Positions 57,468 through 64,000 of a stretch of 64,000 nt of DNA are shown here, one piece after another. The DNA lies in NCBI GenBank assembly GCA_016710325.1, contig JADJXK010000001.1, positions 1,426,001 to 1,490,000 of the forward strand. The letters run 5' to 3'. Under the pieces are notes generated by a model, which saw only the letters and a program-made list of their open reading frames with translations, was not told the origin of the DNA and searched no databases. Positions within the stretch are counted from its first letter, which is position 1, and each line of letters starts with the position of its first letter. The position numbers were made by a program, and so were the translations under genes. Source of the DNA: Candidatus Leptofilum proximum (GTDB lineage Bacteria; Chloroflexota; Anaerolineae; Promineifilales; Promineifilaceae).

Positions 57468-59282
57468 TTATGGGCGGGCAGGCAAAAACATTAGTTGCTT
57501 TGGTTGCTGGATTAGCCAGCCAGCGGGGTGGAAGTGCAGGCGGTCGCCTGCTTCCGGTTGATGGGGCAGGGACGGTTGCCCGTACGGAAGATGGTTCACG
57601 GCCGTTTCCCACTCATCCTCGCCTAACTCCCAGCTTTGCTGCCACTGCCCCTGGTGGTTGAAGGTTTGAACGTGTGTTGGAGAACGGCCGTTATTCGCCA
57701 GCCGGGCCACAATCGCAATGTGTTGTGGGGTGAAGGTGAGGGTAGCCTGGGTGATGTGGCTTTGCGGTGGACGGACGAAGGGGAGCGGCCGTTCCAAACC
57801 ATCTGCTCCCAGTACAAAAAATTGGTGTTCGGCAAAAACACGGTGGAAACCGGCTACGCTGTTGCTGAAGGGCGAGCCAAACAGCTGCGTTTGCGCCTGG
57901 TGGGCCGTGCCGATGGGGTCCTCCAAATAGCTGCCGCGTTTCACGGCACCCTGGCGCACCGTGCCGCGCATGATCCAGCCGCCGCTGATGCGGTAAAGAT
58001 AGTTGGGCGTGGTGGCAAAAACGGCCGTATTCTGAAACATCGCCGTCTCCAGCAGCGTCACCTGCTGAGGTTGGGAAGCGTGAATGTCCAGCAGCAGCAG
58101 CTGGGGCTGGTGCGGCGGATTGACCACCAGGAAGTCGTGCCCATCTGCTTGCGTGAAGGCGCCAAAACGGTAGCCTGGCACACTGTTAAACAGCACCACC
58201 TCGCTCAGCTTGCCGCCAATGCCTGCACGCACCAGTCGTACCTGGTCCCCGTGCCGGGTGATGACGAGGAGACGGCCGTTGGGCTGCACAAACACCGCCT
58301 CGATGAAGCCGTCCACCTGGAGCAGCGTGCGCAGCCTGGTGCCGCTGGCCGGTACGGCTGGTGCCGGTGCCGGATGGCTGCACGCGGGGCAGCCGCGCCT
58401 GTTGGCGGGAAAATCGAGGCCGCAGTGGGGGCAGGTGCGCAGGTTTTGCGCGTATTGTTGGAGGAGCTGGGCGGGCAGCGGCCGTCGCTCGCCTTTGTCA
58501 AACGTGTGGTGCAGGTAGTGCAGCAGATCGTCGGACAGCGTTTCTGGCGGGCGGGCGTGCGGCGGGTAGATGACGCTGCTGTCCAAAATCGACACGCCTG
58601 CCGCGGCGCGGGCCTGGAGCGATTTGTGCTGCCGGTGCACGCCGCCGTAGGGATGCACCTGGAGCAGGCTTTTGACCAGCAGCACGGCAAAGGCGTACCA
58701 GTCGGTGAGGGCCGTGAAATACGGCCGTGTGCCAAAATTGGTCACGTGGTACAGCGTCGGGTCGAGGAATGCGGGCATGGCCACGGGGCAGGCGAAGGGG
58801 CCAAACTGGTAGCTGTCTGCATCGATCCAGAACGATTGGCTGCCTTGGGGGATGAAAAAAATGTTCGTCTCGTTCAGGTCGCCAACCACAATTTGCAGCT
58901 GGTGCAGGCGGTTAAGCGTCTGGTGCAGCCTCTGGAACAGGGGCACAATTTGCCGCGTGGACAGCGCCTGCTGCTGCCAGAAGGTGGGCTGGCCAAGCTG
59001 TTTGAGCGGCTGCGCGGCGGCAGGCAGGCGCGGCATTTGCAGGCCGATCAGCTGTCCTTTTTTGTCGTGCACGGGGGCACAGGGCGCCAAAACGTCGGGC
59101 GGGAGCGGCCAGCGCTGGGCCAGCCAGTGACGCAGCTTGTCGGCCTGGGCGGCGGTGGGCTGGTGGTAGAGCTTGACGGCCGTATGCCCCAGCCCAAACA
59201 CCATGCCCTCACCGCCGGATTGGATCAAATCGGCGGCGTCTAGCTGGTAACGTTGGTTTTGGATGTAGATTGTGTGTGCCAT
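57468..59282 (-). CDS. Divergent Ser/Thr protein kinase with zinc ribbon and beta-propeller
   Basis: A 604-residue protein. Kinase domain about 20-270: glycine loop SGGEGMVFGLG, Lys37 (AVKLYH), catalytic loop VVGDLNETN with Asp135 and Asn140 (the usual HRD is VGD), and metal-binding IDADSYQFG with Asp154 (DAD in place of DFG). A zinc ribbon (CPHCGLDF, CPACSH) at about 285-300 is followed by a propeller-like C-terminal half. This matches the kinase found with PP2C phosphatase and a vWA protein in the TerY-P triad. The phosphatase is directly upstream; no vWA gene is present. Role: probably stress or conflict signalling, inferred. Confidence 0.8.
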   Translation of the reverse strand: MAHTIYIQNQRYQLDAADLIQSGGEGMVFGLGHTAVKLYHQPTAAQADKLRHWLAQRWPLPPDVLAPCAPVHDKKGQLIGLQMPRLPAAAQPLKQLGQPTFWQQQALSTRQIVPLFQRLHQTLNRLHQLQIVVGDLNETNIFFIPQGSQSFWIDADSYQFGPFACPVAMPAFLDPTLYHVTNFGTRPYFTALTDWYAFAVLLVKSLLQVHPYGGVHRQHKSLQARAAAGVSILDSSVIYPPHARPPETLSDDLLHYLHHTFDKGERRPLPAQLLQQYAQNLRTCPHCGLDFPANRRGCPACSHPAPAPAVPASGTRLRTLLQVDGFIEAVFVQPNGRLLVITRHGDQVRLVRAGIGGKLSEVVLFNSVPGYRFGAFTQADGHDFLVVNPPHQPQLLLLDIHASQPQQVTLLETAMFQNTAVFATTPNYLYRISGGWIMRGTVRQGAVKRGSYLEDPIGTAHQAQTQLFGSPFSNSVAGFHRVFAEHQFFVLGADGLERPLPFVRPPQSHITQATLTFTPQHIAIVARLANNGRSPTHVQTFNHQGQWQQSWELGEDEWETAVNHLPYGQPSLPHQPEAGDRLHFHPAGWLIQQPKQLMFLPARP

Positions 59283-59293
59283 GGTATCTTCGT

Positions 59294-59322
59294 GTAGAGA
59301 CGTTGCAAAGCAACGTCTCTAC
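59294..59322. repeat. Perfect palindrome GTAGAGACGTTGC / GCAACGTCTCTAC
   Basis: 13-base arms with a 3-base A loop between the phosphatase and kinase genes. The right arm contains the phosphatase stop codon. I recall a very similar palindrome as a common intergenic repeat in cyanobacterial genomes; here only one copy is seen. Confidence 0.8.
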
Positions 59323-60047
59323 GTGCGGTGCCAAGTGGCCACCGCGCCATCGTCATCAAACTGGCCGCGCTGTTGGGATTGGACGTTGAGCCAGCGCTGC
59401 AAGGCGAGCGTCGAGCGTGGTTCCTCTAGCTGAGCAAGCAGCTCTGCTCGCCAGCCGTCGGTGGCTACCGCCAGCCAGCCGATTTGTTCCGGATTGGGCA
59501 CAAAGGCAAGCTGGAAGTTGGTTTGTGCCGTGTTGGGCTGAAGCAGCTGGTAAGCCAGGTAGTCGGGCTGGTTGCCGCTGTCCAGCTGGCAAATGGCCCC
59601 GTCGGCTACCAGAAAGCCATCGCCCTGCCAGAAGAAAACGGCCGTTTCTGCCGTCCGCACAAATCCCACCAGGGTTGCCAGCAGGCGGGTGGCGATAAAT
59701 TCGCGGCGTGTGGCTTCGGGAAAATGAGCGGTGAGGTGGTGCAAAAAGGTCAGCGCCGCCAGGTGCAAATCGGCCAGCAACGCTTCCAGGGCGTCCGGGC
59801 TGATGGGGTGGGGCAGCCCGGGCAGCCGCTCGTTGAGAAACGTGATGGCGAACTGGCCCAGCAGGTTGGCGCCGGTTTCGTTGTGCGAGGGTGTGGTACG
59901 GCCGTTCCCCACAAATTTACTGCCACAGCCATCACACACAATGCCGATGGCGATGTGGGGGGTGGGGACGGCCGCAGCGGCAAAGTCCTGGCCGTTGTGC
60001 TGCATCAGGCGGTGGGCGCGGCCCAAAACAGTGGCGTGGCTGATCAT
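59319..60047 (-). CDS. PP2C-family Ser/Thr phosphatase
   Basis: A 242-residue phosphatase. Metal-binding IGIVCDGCGSK near residue 35 and FDDDGAVATW at the end are the PP2C ligands; WLAVATDGWRAEL is the third motif. There is a short insertion around the middle, and the domain lacks the RxxxH-type N-terminal motif in canonical form (VLGRAHRLMQHNGQD stands there). It is the first gene of a two-gene operon with the kinase and probably reverses its action. Confidence 0.85.
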   Translation of the reverse strand: MISHATVLGRAHRLMQHNGQDFAAAAVPTPHIAIGIVCDGCGSKFVGNGRTTPSHNETGANLLGQFAITFLNERLPGLPHPISPDALEALLADLHLAALTFLHHLTAHFPEATRREFIATRLLATLVGFVRTAETAVFFWQGDGFLVADGAICQLDSGNQPDYLAYQLLQPNTAQTNFQLAFVPNPEQIGWLAVATDGWRAELLAQLEEPRSTLALQRWLNVQSQQRGQFDDDGAVATWHRT

Positions 60048-60122
60048 TCAGGCTCCTTCGTGTGGTGGATTCACGCAGAGGCGCAAAGGGTAAAAGAACA
60101 GGTTGGGCTGCGCTTCTTGTTT

Positions 60123-60172
60123 GTGTATAAATTACACGAATGGATAATAGTGTATAAATTACACTTTGTCAA
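60123..60172 (-). promoter_or_regulatory. Promoter with two identical operators before the phosphatase-kinase operon
   Basis: TTGACA (60172-60167), 17-base spacer and TATTAT (60149-60144). The 15-base inverted repeat GTGTATAAATTACAC occurs twice, at 60150-60164, exactly filling the spacer, and at 60123-60137 just downstream of the -10 box. The centres are 27 bases apart. This is a typical repressor-controlled promoter; the repressor is unknown. Confidence 0.82.
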
Positions 60173-60211
60173 GCGTGGAAATGGTTATCTTCAGGGTGGG
60201 GAAAGGAAGGG

Positions 60212-60466
60212 TTACTCTTCCGGTTCGTCGGCGAGGTATTTACGGCCGTAGCGGGTAACCAGGCCGGTAAACCAAAAGGTGCTTTCCAGCATGCCCAGGG
60301 AGCTTAAACCGCCCACCAGACCCAAGGCGGCACCCATCACTGCGCCGTTGATAAATCCTTGGCCGCCCGCAAAAATGGCCCCCAGCAGACCCAGCAACAC
60401 AGCGCCAACCACGGCGCCCGCCAGGCCATTCACGATAAATCGAACCAAAATATTGTCGCTTTTCAT
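60212..60466 (-). CDS. Glycine-rich small membrane protein
   Basis: An 84-residue protein with two Gly/Ala-rich helices (GLAGAVVGAVLLGLLGAIFAGG, then GAVMGAALGLVGGLSSLG) in a glycine-zipper style, and an acidic end (YLADEPEE). Such proteins can oligomerise in membranes. It reads leftward towards the phosphatase-kinase operon but is separated from it by that operon's own promoter. Function unknown. Confidence 0.6.
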   Translation of the reverse strand: MKSDNILVRFIVNGLAGAVVGAVLLGLLGAIFAGGQGFINGAVMGAALGLVGGLSSLGMLESTFWFTGLVTRYGRKYLADEPEE

Positions 60467-60495
60467 GCTGCCTCCTCAAGAAAACTGGACACAGA

Positions 60496-61779
60496 TTAAC
60501 ACAGATTCTTATCTGCGTTCAAACGCACGAACTGTTCAATGAGCCGAACGGCCGTTGCCACACCGTCTTCCTGCCTGATTTTCTCGCCCAGGGCGGCGGC
60601 CTTCTGGCGCATGGCGGTGTCGGATACGGCCGCTTCCAGCGCCCTGGCCAGCTTTGCCGCCGTCAGAGTTTTGAAAGGCACCGCCGCCGGACCGACGCCC
60701 AGCGCCTCAATGCGCCGTCCCCAGTAAAACTGGTCAAATAGAAACGGGATCAAAAGGGTGGGCACCCCGGCCCAAAAGCCAAAGCCTGTGGTGCCCGAGC
60801 CACCGTGATGTACGACTGCGGCCATTTTAGGAAAGAGCCAGCCGTATGGTGCGTAATCCAGCAAGTATACCGTGTCTGGCAGCTCACTTTGCCCAATTCC
60901 TGCCCAACCTGCTTGCAACACAGCCCGCTGCCCGGTTTGTCGCAGCGCTTCCAGCACCACCTGCGTTACCTGCTGCGGCTGGCGTACCGGCATGCTGCCA
61001 AAACCAACAAAAATCGGCGCTGATCCCGCGGCCAGAAAATTGACCAGCGCGTCTGGCGGTGTCCACTCAGGTTCCTCGGGCCGCCAGTAGCCGGTGTAAT
61101 GAACATTTTGGCCCCAATCCGGTGGGCGAGGCACGATGGCTTCACTGAAGCCAAGCAGCGTTGGCAGCCGCGCTATCTGGTAGAAGCGGCCCAGAAACGG
61201 CCGTGCCGCCAACCCCAACGTTTCCTGCCGCCACCGGTTCACCGCCCGGCGAAAGCCTGACCAGACAAGCTGCTCGGCCAGGCGATAGGACAGGGCGTTG
61301 TAGCCGGGCAAAAATGCCAGCTTCGGCGGGAAGGCCACCATGGGAAACGCGTGAGTGCGCATCATAGGAATAACGGCCATTGTGATTAGGGGGATTTGCA
61401 GCTTTTCGGCCAGGTCTACACCAAACAAGCCGCCCGGCAGCTGGTTGATGATAGCATCTGTTTGCCACAGCTCTGCCTGCGACAGCACGTCGGCAATGCC
61501 GGTGGCCATCTCCCAAAACAGCGCTTTAACCGAGCGCCACATCTTCCAGACGCTCTGCCCCGATTCGGCCAGCGTAACGCCACCGCCGCTGGTGAGCAGG
61601 GCTTCGGCATCACCGGGCACCGGGTAAAAATCCAGGCCATACTGCACCGCCATCGGCGCAAAGTTTTCCGAAGAGATGAGCCGGACAGCAAAACCGGCGG
61701 CCTGCAAGCCCTGTCCCAAAACCGCACAGGGCAGCACATCGCCACGTGATCCCAACGCCAGAATTGTAAGGTGGGTCAT
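60496..61779 (-). CDS. GT1-family glycosyltransferase
   Basis: A 427-residue GT-B fold enzyme of the UGT/MGT type that glycosylates small lipophilic acceptors such as sterols, macrolides or flavonoids. N-terminal TILALGSRGDVLPCAVLGQGL (acceptor side), then IFVGFGSMPV and the donor-binding VVHHGGSGTTGFGFWAGVPTLLIPFLFDQF. The donor and acceptor cannot be deduced. Its start overlaps the end of the GNAT gene by four bases, so the two form an operon. Confidence 0.88.
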   Translation of the reverse strand: MTHLTILALGSRGDVLPCAVLGQGLQAAGFAVRLISSENFAPMAVQYGLDFYPVPGDAEALLTSGGGVTLAESGQSVWKMWRSVKALFWEMATGIADVLSQAELWQTDAIINQLPGGLFGVDLAEKLQIPLITMAVIPMMRTHAFPMVAFPPKLAFLPGYNALSYRLAEQLVWSGFRRAVNRWRQETLGLAARPFLGRFYQIARLPTLLGFSEAIVPRPPDWGQNVHYTGYWRPEEPEWTPPDALVNFLAAGSAPIFVGFGSMPVRQPQQVTQVVLEALRQTGQRAVLQAGWAGIGQSELPDTVYLLDYAPYGWLFPKMAAVVHHGGSGTTGFGFWAGVPTLLIPFLFDQFYWGRRIEALGVGPAAVPFKTLTAAKLARALEAAVSDTAMRQKAAALGEKIRQEDGVATAVRLIEQFVRLNADKNLC

Positions 61780-62291
61780 GCCTGTAGGCCGATCTCCTTT
61801 TCGTACAGCGCGGCCACGTAATCCTGATCGGTGCGTTCGTCCCGGTAGAGGAATCCATGTGCTTCATAGTAGCGGCGCAGACGGCCGTTCCCCGCCAAAC
61901 AGTCCAACCGCAAGAACTGTTTCCCCTCTCGCTTCGCCTTCATCATGGCCCAAAACAACATCATACCGCCCAGATTTTGCCCATGCATGTTGCTGCGAAT
62001 GGCCATCGAATGCACGTAGCCCGCCAGGTTGTCATCGGACCAGTAAGGGTCCGCCCAGGTGAAGCGCACAATGCCCAGGCGATTTTTAACGACGCCCACC
62101 GTATACACTTCCTCACGCTGAATGTCTTCGGCCATGCGCCGCTGCCAATGCTCGTTTAGCGGCGACGGCCACTGGTCGATGCCTTTGGCCTTCAGCCAGG
62201 CAGCGGCTTCAGCCAGGATTGCCATGACGAGGGGTAAATCGTCCGCCCTGGCCAGCTTCGTATCTATGACCGTTGTGGACGTGATTTTCAT
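61776..62291 (-). CDS. GNAT-family N-acetyltransferase
   Basis: A 171-residue acetyltransferase. The acetyl-CoA region AIRSNMHGQNLGGMMLFWA holds the R/QxxGxG/A-like loop (degenerate), preceded by the strand YVHSMAIR; the C-terminal motif LRRYYEAHGFLYRDE is typical. Substrate unknown. The ATG at 62291 is chosen for AGGAGA upstream. First gene of a pair with the glycosyltransferase. Confidence 0.8.
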   Translation of the reverse strand: MKITSTTVIDTKLARADDLPLVMAILAEAAAWLKAKGIDQWPSPLNEHWQRRMAEDIQREEVYTVGVVKNRLGIVRFTWADPYWSDDNLAGYVHSMAIRSNMHGQNLGGMMLFWAMMKAKREGKQFLRLDCLAGNGRLRRYYEAHGFLYRDERTDQDYVAALYEKEIGLQA

Positions 62292-62461
62292 GAACGTCTC
62301 CTGCGGCGTGTGTGGCAAAGTGTAACGGCCGTTTCCCCCAGTTTCAACAAATTCTTCACATTGGCATCAGACACGGCCGTTTCTTTATGCTACAATGCCC
62401 CCATCTTTTTCTCAGCGTTCTCCGCGCTCTCTGCGGTAAAACTATTTTAGAAGGAACAGCC

Positions 62462-63172
62462 ATGACTACCTTCCTCGATCAATCATCCACCGCCGCGCTG
62501 GCCTGGGAAGGCGCTCTGGAACCACTGGGCGAAACCCTGCGCAGCGCGCCAACCCCGCCGCGTATTTCCCTGGGCCAGCCGATGGTTTGGAATGCGGCGG
62601 CTGCCGTTAAAAACGAGCTGGGCCGCGACTGGTCCCCACCTCGGGCTGACCTGGCCTACGCCCTGGTGGGCCTGCCCTGTACCCTGCACCCGCTGCCGAA
62701 TGAAGACGGCCGTTACACCACCGCCCGCCTGGAAGCCTACCTGCGCCCCCGCTACGGCCGTGGCACCGCCCTGGCCCACGACCTCTTTCCCCTGCGCCAC
62801 ACCGTGCAGGACAAGGGCAAGCTGAGTGTCGGCCTGACGCCGGAGCTGAAGTTTGCCAGCGCCATCGCCGCCAAGCTGCTGGAAGTGGGCGTGGAGAAGG
62901 AGCATACGGCCGTTTACCCCGTCATTCAAGCCTATGGACTGGGCGAACCAAACCCGTACTGGGAATTTAAGCAGCACAGCCAGTTTCCCTTGCAGGGCAG
63001 CCAGAAGCTCTACCTGCTGGCCGCAGGTCCGGCCGACGCGCCCCTGGTGCTGCGGCTCAACCTGGTGGCCGACGTCGAGTACCACCGCTGGGGCGTGCTG
63101 CGCTACGGCCCGCCCCAATCCGCCAGCGACCGGCTGTCGTTTGAAATCACAAATCCAGCCGTAGGGCAATAG
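62462..63172 (+). CDS. Unknown protein in a CHAT operon
   Basis: A 236-residue soluble protein, MTTFLDQSSTAALAWEGALE at the start, with FPLRHTVQDKGKLSVGLTPELKFASAIAAKLLEVG and a C-terminal strand-rich half (YLLAAGPADAPLVLRLNLVADV). I do not recognise the family. It lies 45 bases before the CHAT gene, with AAGGA before its ATG, so the product is probably a functional partner, perhaps substrate or adaptor of the CHAT protease. Three ACGGCCGT motifs lie within it. Confidence 0.6.
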   Translation: MTTFLDQSSTAALAWEGALEPLGETLRSAPTPPRISLGQPMVWNAAAAVKNELGRDWSPPRADLAYALVGLPCTLHPLPNEDGRYTTARLEAYLRPRYGRGTALAHDLFPLRHTVQDKGKLSVGLTPELKFASAIAAKLLEVGVEKEHTAVYPVIQAYGLGEPNPYWEFKQHSQFPLQGSQKLYLLAAGPADAPLVLRLNLVADVEYHRWGVLRYGPPQSASDRLSFEITNPAVGQ

Positions 63173-63188
63173 CGCGCTATTGCCCTAC
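63161..63188. repeat. Perfect 28-base palindrome spanning the stop codon
   Basis: GTAGGGCAATAGCG (63161-63174) is followed at once by its exact reverse complement (63175-63188). The left half encodes the last residues and the stop codon of the CHAT-partner gene. There is no T-run, so it is more likely an mRNA-stability or intercistronic element than a terminator. Confidence 0.85.
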
Positions 63189-63217
63189 AGGCGACCGCAA
63201 ACCAAATAGGAACCACC

Positions 63218-64000
63218 ATGATCGAACTATCCATCCGCTTCACCACCACCGATGAAAACGACGAAAATGGCCCCATCAAGGTCGCCTTCTTCCGGCCAGA
63301 CACCGGCGTTAGCACAGCGCCGCAGGAATTTGAACCGCCGCTGGACGACAAAATCCTGGGTGACATCCACTGGTACCTTGAAACGTTCAGCACCTGGCCC
63401 ACCGGCCCGGACTACGTGCGCGCCGGGGAAATTGAAAGCCAGCTGGAGGAGTGGGGCCGCGCCCTGCGCGACAGCATTTTGACCGACACCGAAGCGGCCC
63501 GGCTGTGGCAGCAGTTTGTCGATGCCCGCGGTGACGACCGGCTGCTGACCCTGGACGCCACCGACCCGCGCGTGCTGCGCCTGCCCTGGGAGCTGCTGGC
63601 CGACGACGGCGGCCACCTCTTCAGCCAGGAGATTGGCATACGCCGCCGCCTACAGCAGCCGACCACGCCCGCCAAACAGGCGGCGCTGCCCCTGCCGGTG
63701 CGCATCCTCGTCGTGGTGGCCCGGCCCGACGATGCCGGGTTCATCGACGGGCGGGCCATCACCCGCCCCCTGCTGGATGCCGTGGACGGCCTGGGTGAGC
63801 AGGTGGTGGTGGAATTTTTGCCCCGGCCCACGCTCAAAACACTGTCGCAGCGGCTGCGCGACCGAAACGCGCCGCCCGTGCACGTGGTCCACTTCGACGG
63901 CCACGGCGTTTACGACCGCAGCCTGGGGCTGGGCTTTTTGCTGTTTGAAAACGACAAACATGAAAGCGACCCCGTGGACGCCAACCGGCTGGGCACGCTG
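63218..64000 (+). CDS. CHAT-domain protein, N-terminal part (cut by window edge)
   Basis: The first 261 residues of a caspase-like CHAT protein that runs off the right edge. Residues 1-110 form a leading domain (MIELSIRFTTTDENDENGPI, GRALRDSILTDTEAARLWQQF). Then LRLPWELLADDGGHLFSQEIGIRRRL and VRILVVVARPDDAGFIDGR open the CHAT fold. VVHFDGHGVYDRS carries the catalytic His; the catalytic Cys lies beyond the window. CHAT proteases act in bacterial programmed responses, including phage defence with Craspase-like and TPR partners. Here a coupled unknown gene precedes it. Confidence 0.8.
   Translation, partial: MIELSIRFTTTDENDENGPIKVAFFRPDTGVSTAPQEFEPPLDDKILGDIHWYLETFSTWPTGPDYVRAGEIESQLEEWGRALRDSILTDTEAARLWQQFVDARGDDRLLTLDATDPRVLRLPWELLADDGGHLFSQEIGIRRRLQQPTTPAKQAALPLPVRILVVVARPDDAGFIDGRAITRPLLDAVDGLGEQVVVEFLPRPTLKTLSQRLRDRNAPPVHVVHFDGHGVYDRSLGLGFLLFENDKHESDPVDANRLGTL

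Noticed and set aside
57636..59243. A long open frame (535 codons) on the plus strand, opposite the kinase gene
   Set aside because: It mirrors the kinase frame in a high-GC gene, shows no family motif and has no ribosome-binding site. The minus-strand kinase explains the region.

Overview
The window is about 58-60% GC and carries a mostly chromosomal, housekeeping-rich stretch of what is probably a Chloroflexota (Anaerolineae-like) bacterium. This assignment is an inference from a short CAD-like dihydroorotase, a TrpB2-type tryptophan synthase, an AviRa-type rRNA methyltransferase, many WD40/PQQ propeller and STAND proteins, and extensive use of leaderless or near-leaderless genes. No rRNA or tRNA genes and no CRISPR array were seen. 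Two DNA-level habits run through the whole window. First, the palindrome ACGGCCGT occurs about 100 times by eye count, where chance would give about two. Second, many intergenic gaps hold inverted pairs of short 7-8 nt tandem units.

Layout. 1-7.1 kb (minus strand): pyrimidine gene pyrC with a possible attenuator leader, two NAD(P)-binding NmrA-like proteins with their TetR regulator and its operators, aviRa, a LysE exporter, and the methionine genes metY and metA. 7.4-9.4 kb: aroQ, a possible structured element, a small membrane peptide and a secreted protein. 9.5-17 kb is accessory: a STAND ATPase with TPR-like repeats, a cluster of three hairpins, a leaderless ribbon-helix-helix/T2SSF gene pair, and an AT-rich NACHT-membrane-TPR protein of the bacterial NLR-like type. 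The longest interval without ACGGCCGT covers this last part. 17-21 kb: mtnA and a small nucleotide-sugar module (glucose-1-phosphate cytidylyltransferase-like plus two epimerase/dehydratases). 21.1-21.3 kb: a strong candidate non-coding RNA with promoter, closing stem and terminator. 21.4-22.3 kb: rpmG, rpmB and a zinc-ribbon protein.

22.3-33.2 kb is a trp cluster read leftward from a T-box leader: trpB2, trpE, trpS, trpG, an M16C peptidase, a small-protein/retropepsin pair, trpD and trpC. 33.3-40.5 kb: central carbon genes (yvcK, gap, glpX) with a MazG-like protein, a phosphoesterase and a SulP-STAS-rhodanese transporter. 40.5-50.5 kb: membrane and propeller proteins, two response regulators, nadD, obgE, a DUF177 protein, rdgB and an alpha/beta hydrolase. 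50.6-56.9 kb: murA with Asp in place of the usual catalytic Cys, then the classical rpmH-rnpA-yidD-(PQQ lipoprotein)-yidC-jag block and a cyclophilin. 57-64 kb: a divergent Ser/Thr kinase with a PP2C phosphatase behind an operator-flanked promoter, a glycosyltransferase/acetyltransferase pair, and at the right edge an operon with an unknown protein and the start of a CHAT (caspase-like) protein.

The trp genes are probably co-regulated by tRNA charging through the T-box. The rpmH-to-jag block joins ribosome/RNase P biogenesis with membrane insertion. The NACHT, STAND, CHAT and kinase/phosphatase genes are typical of bacterial conflict or signalling systems, but none of those roles can be proven from sequence alone.
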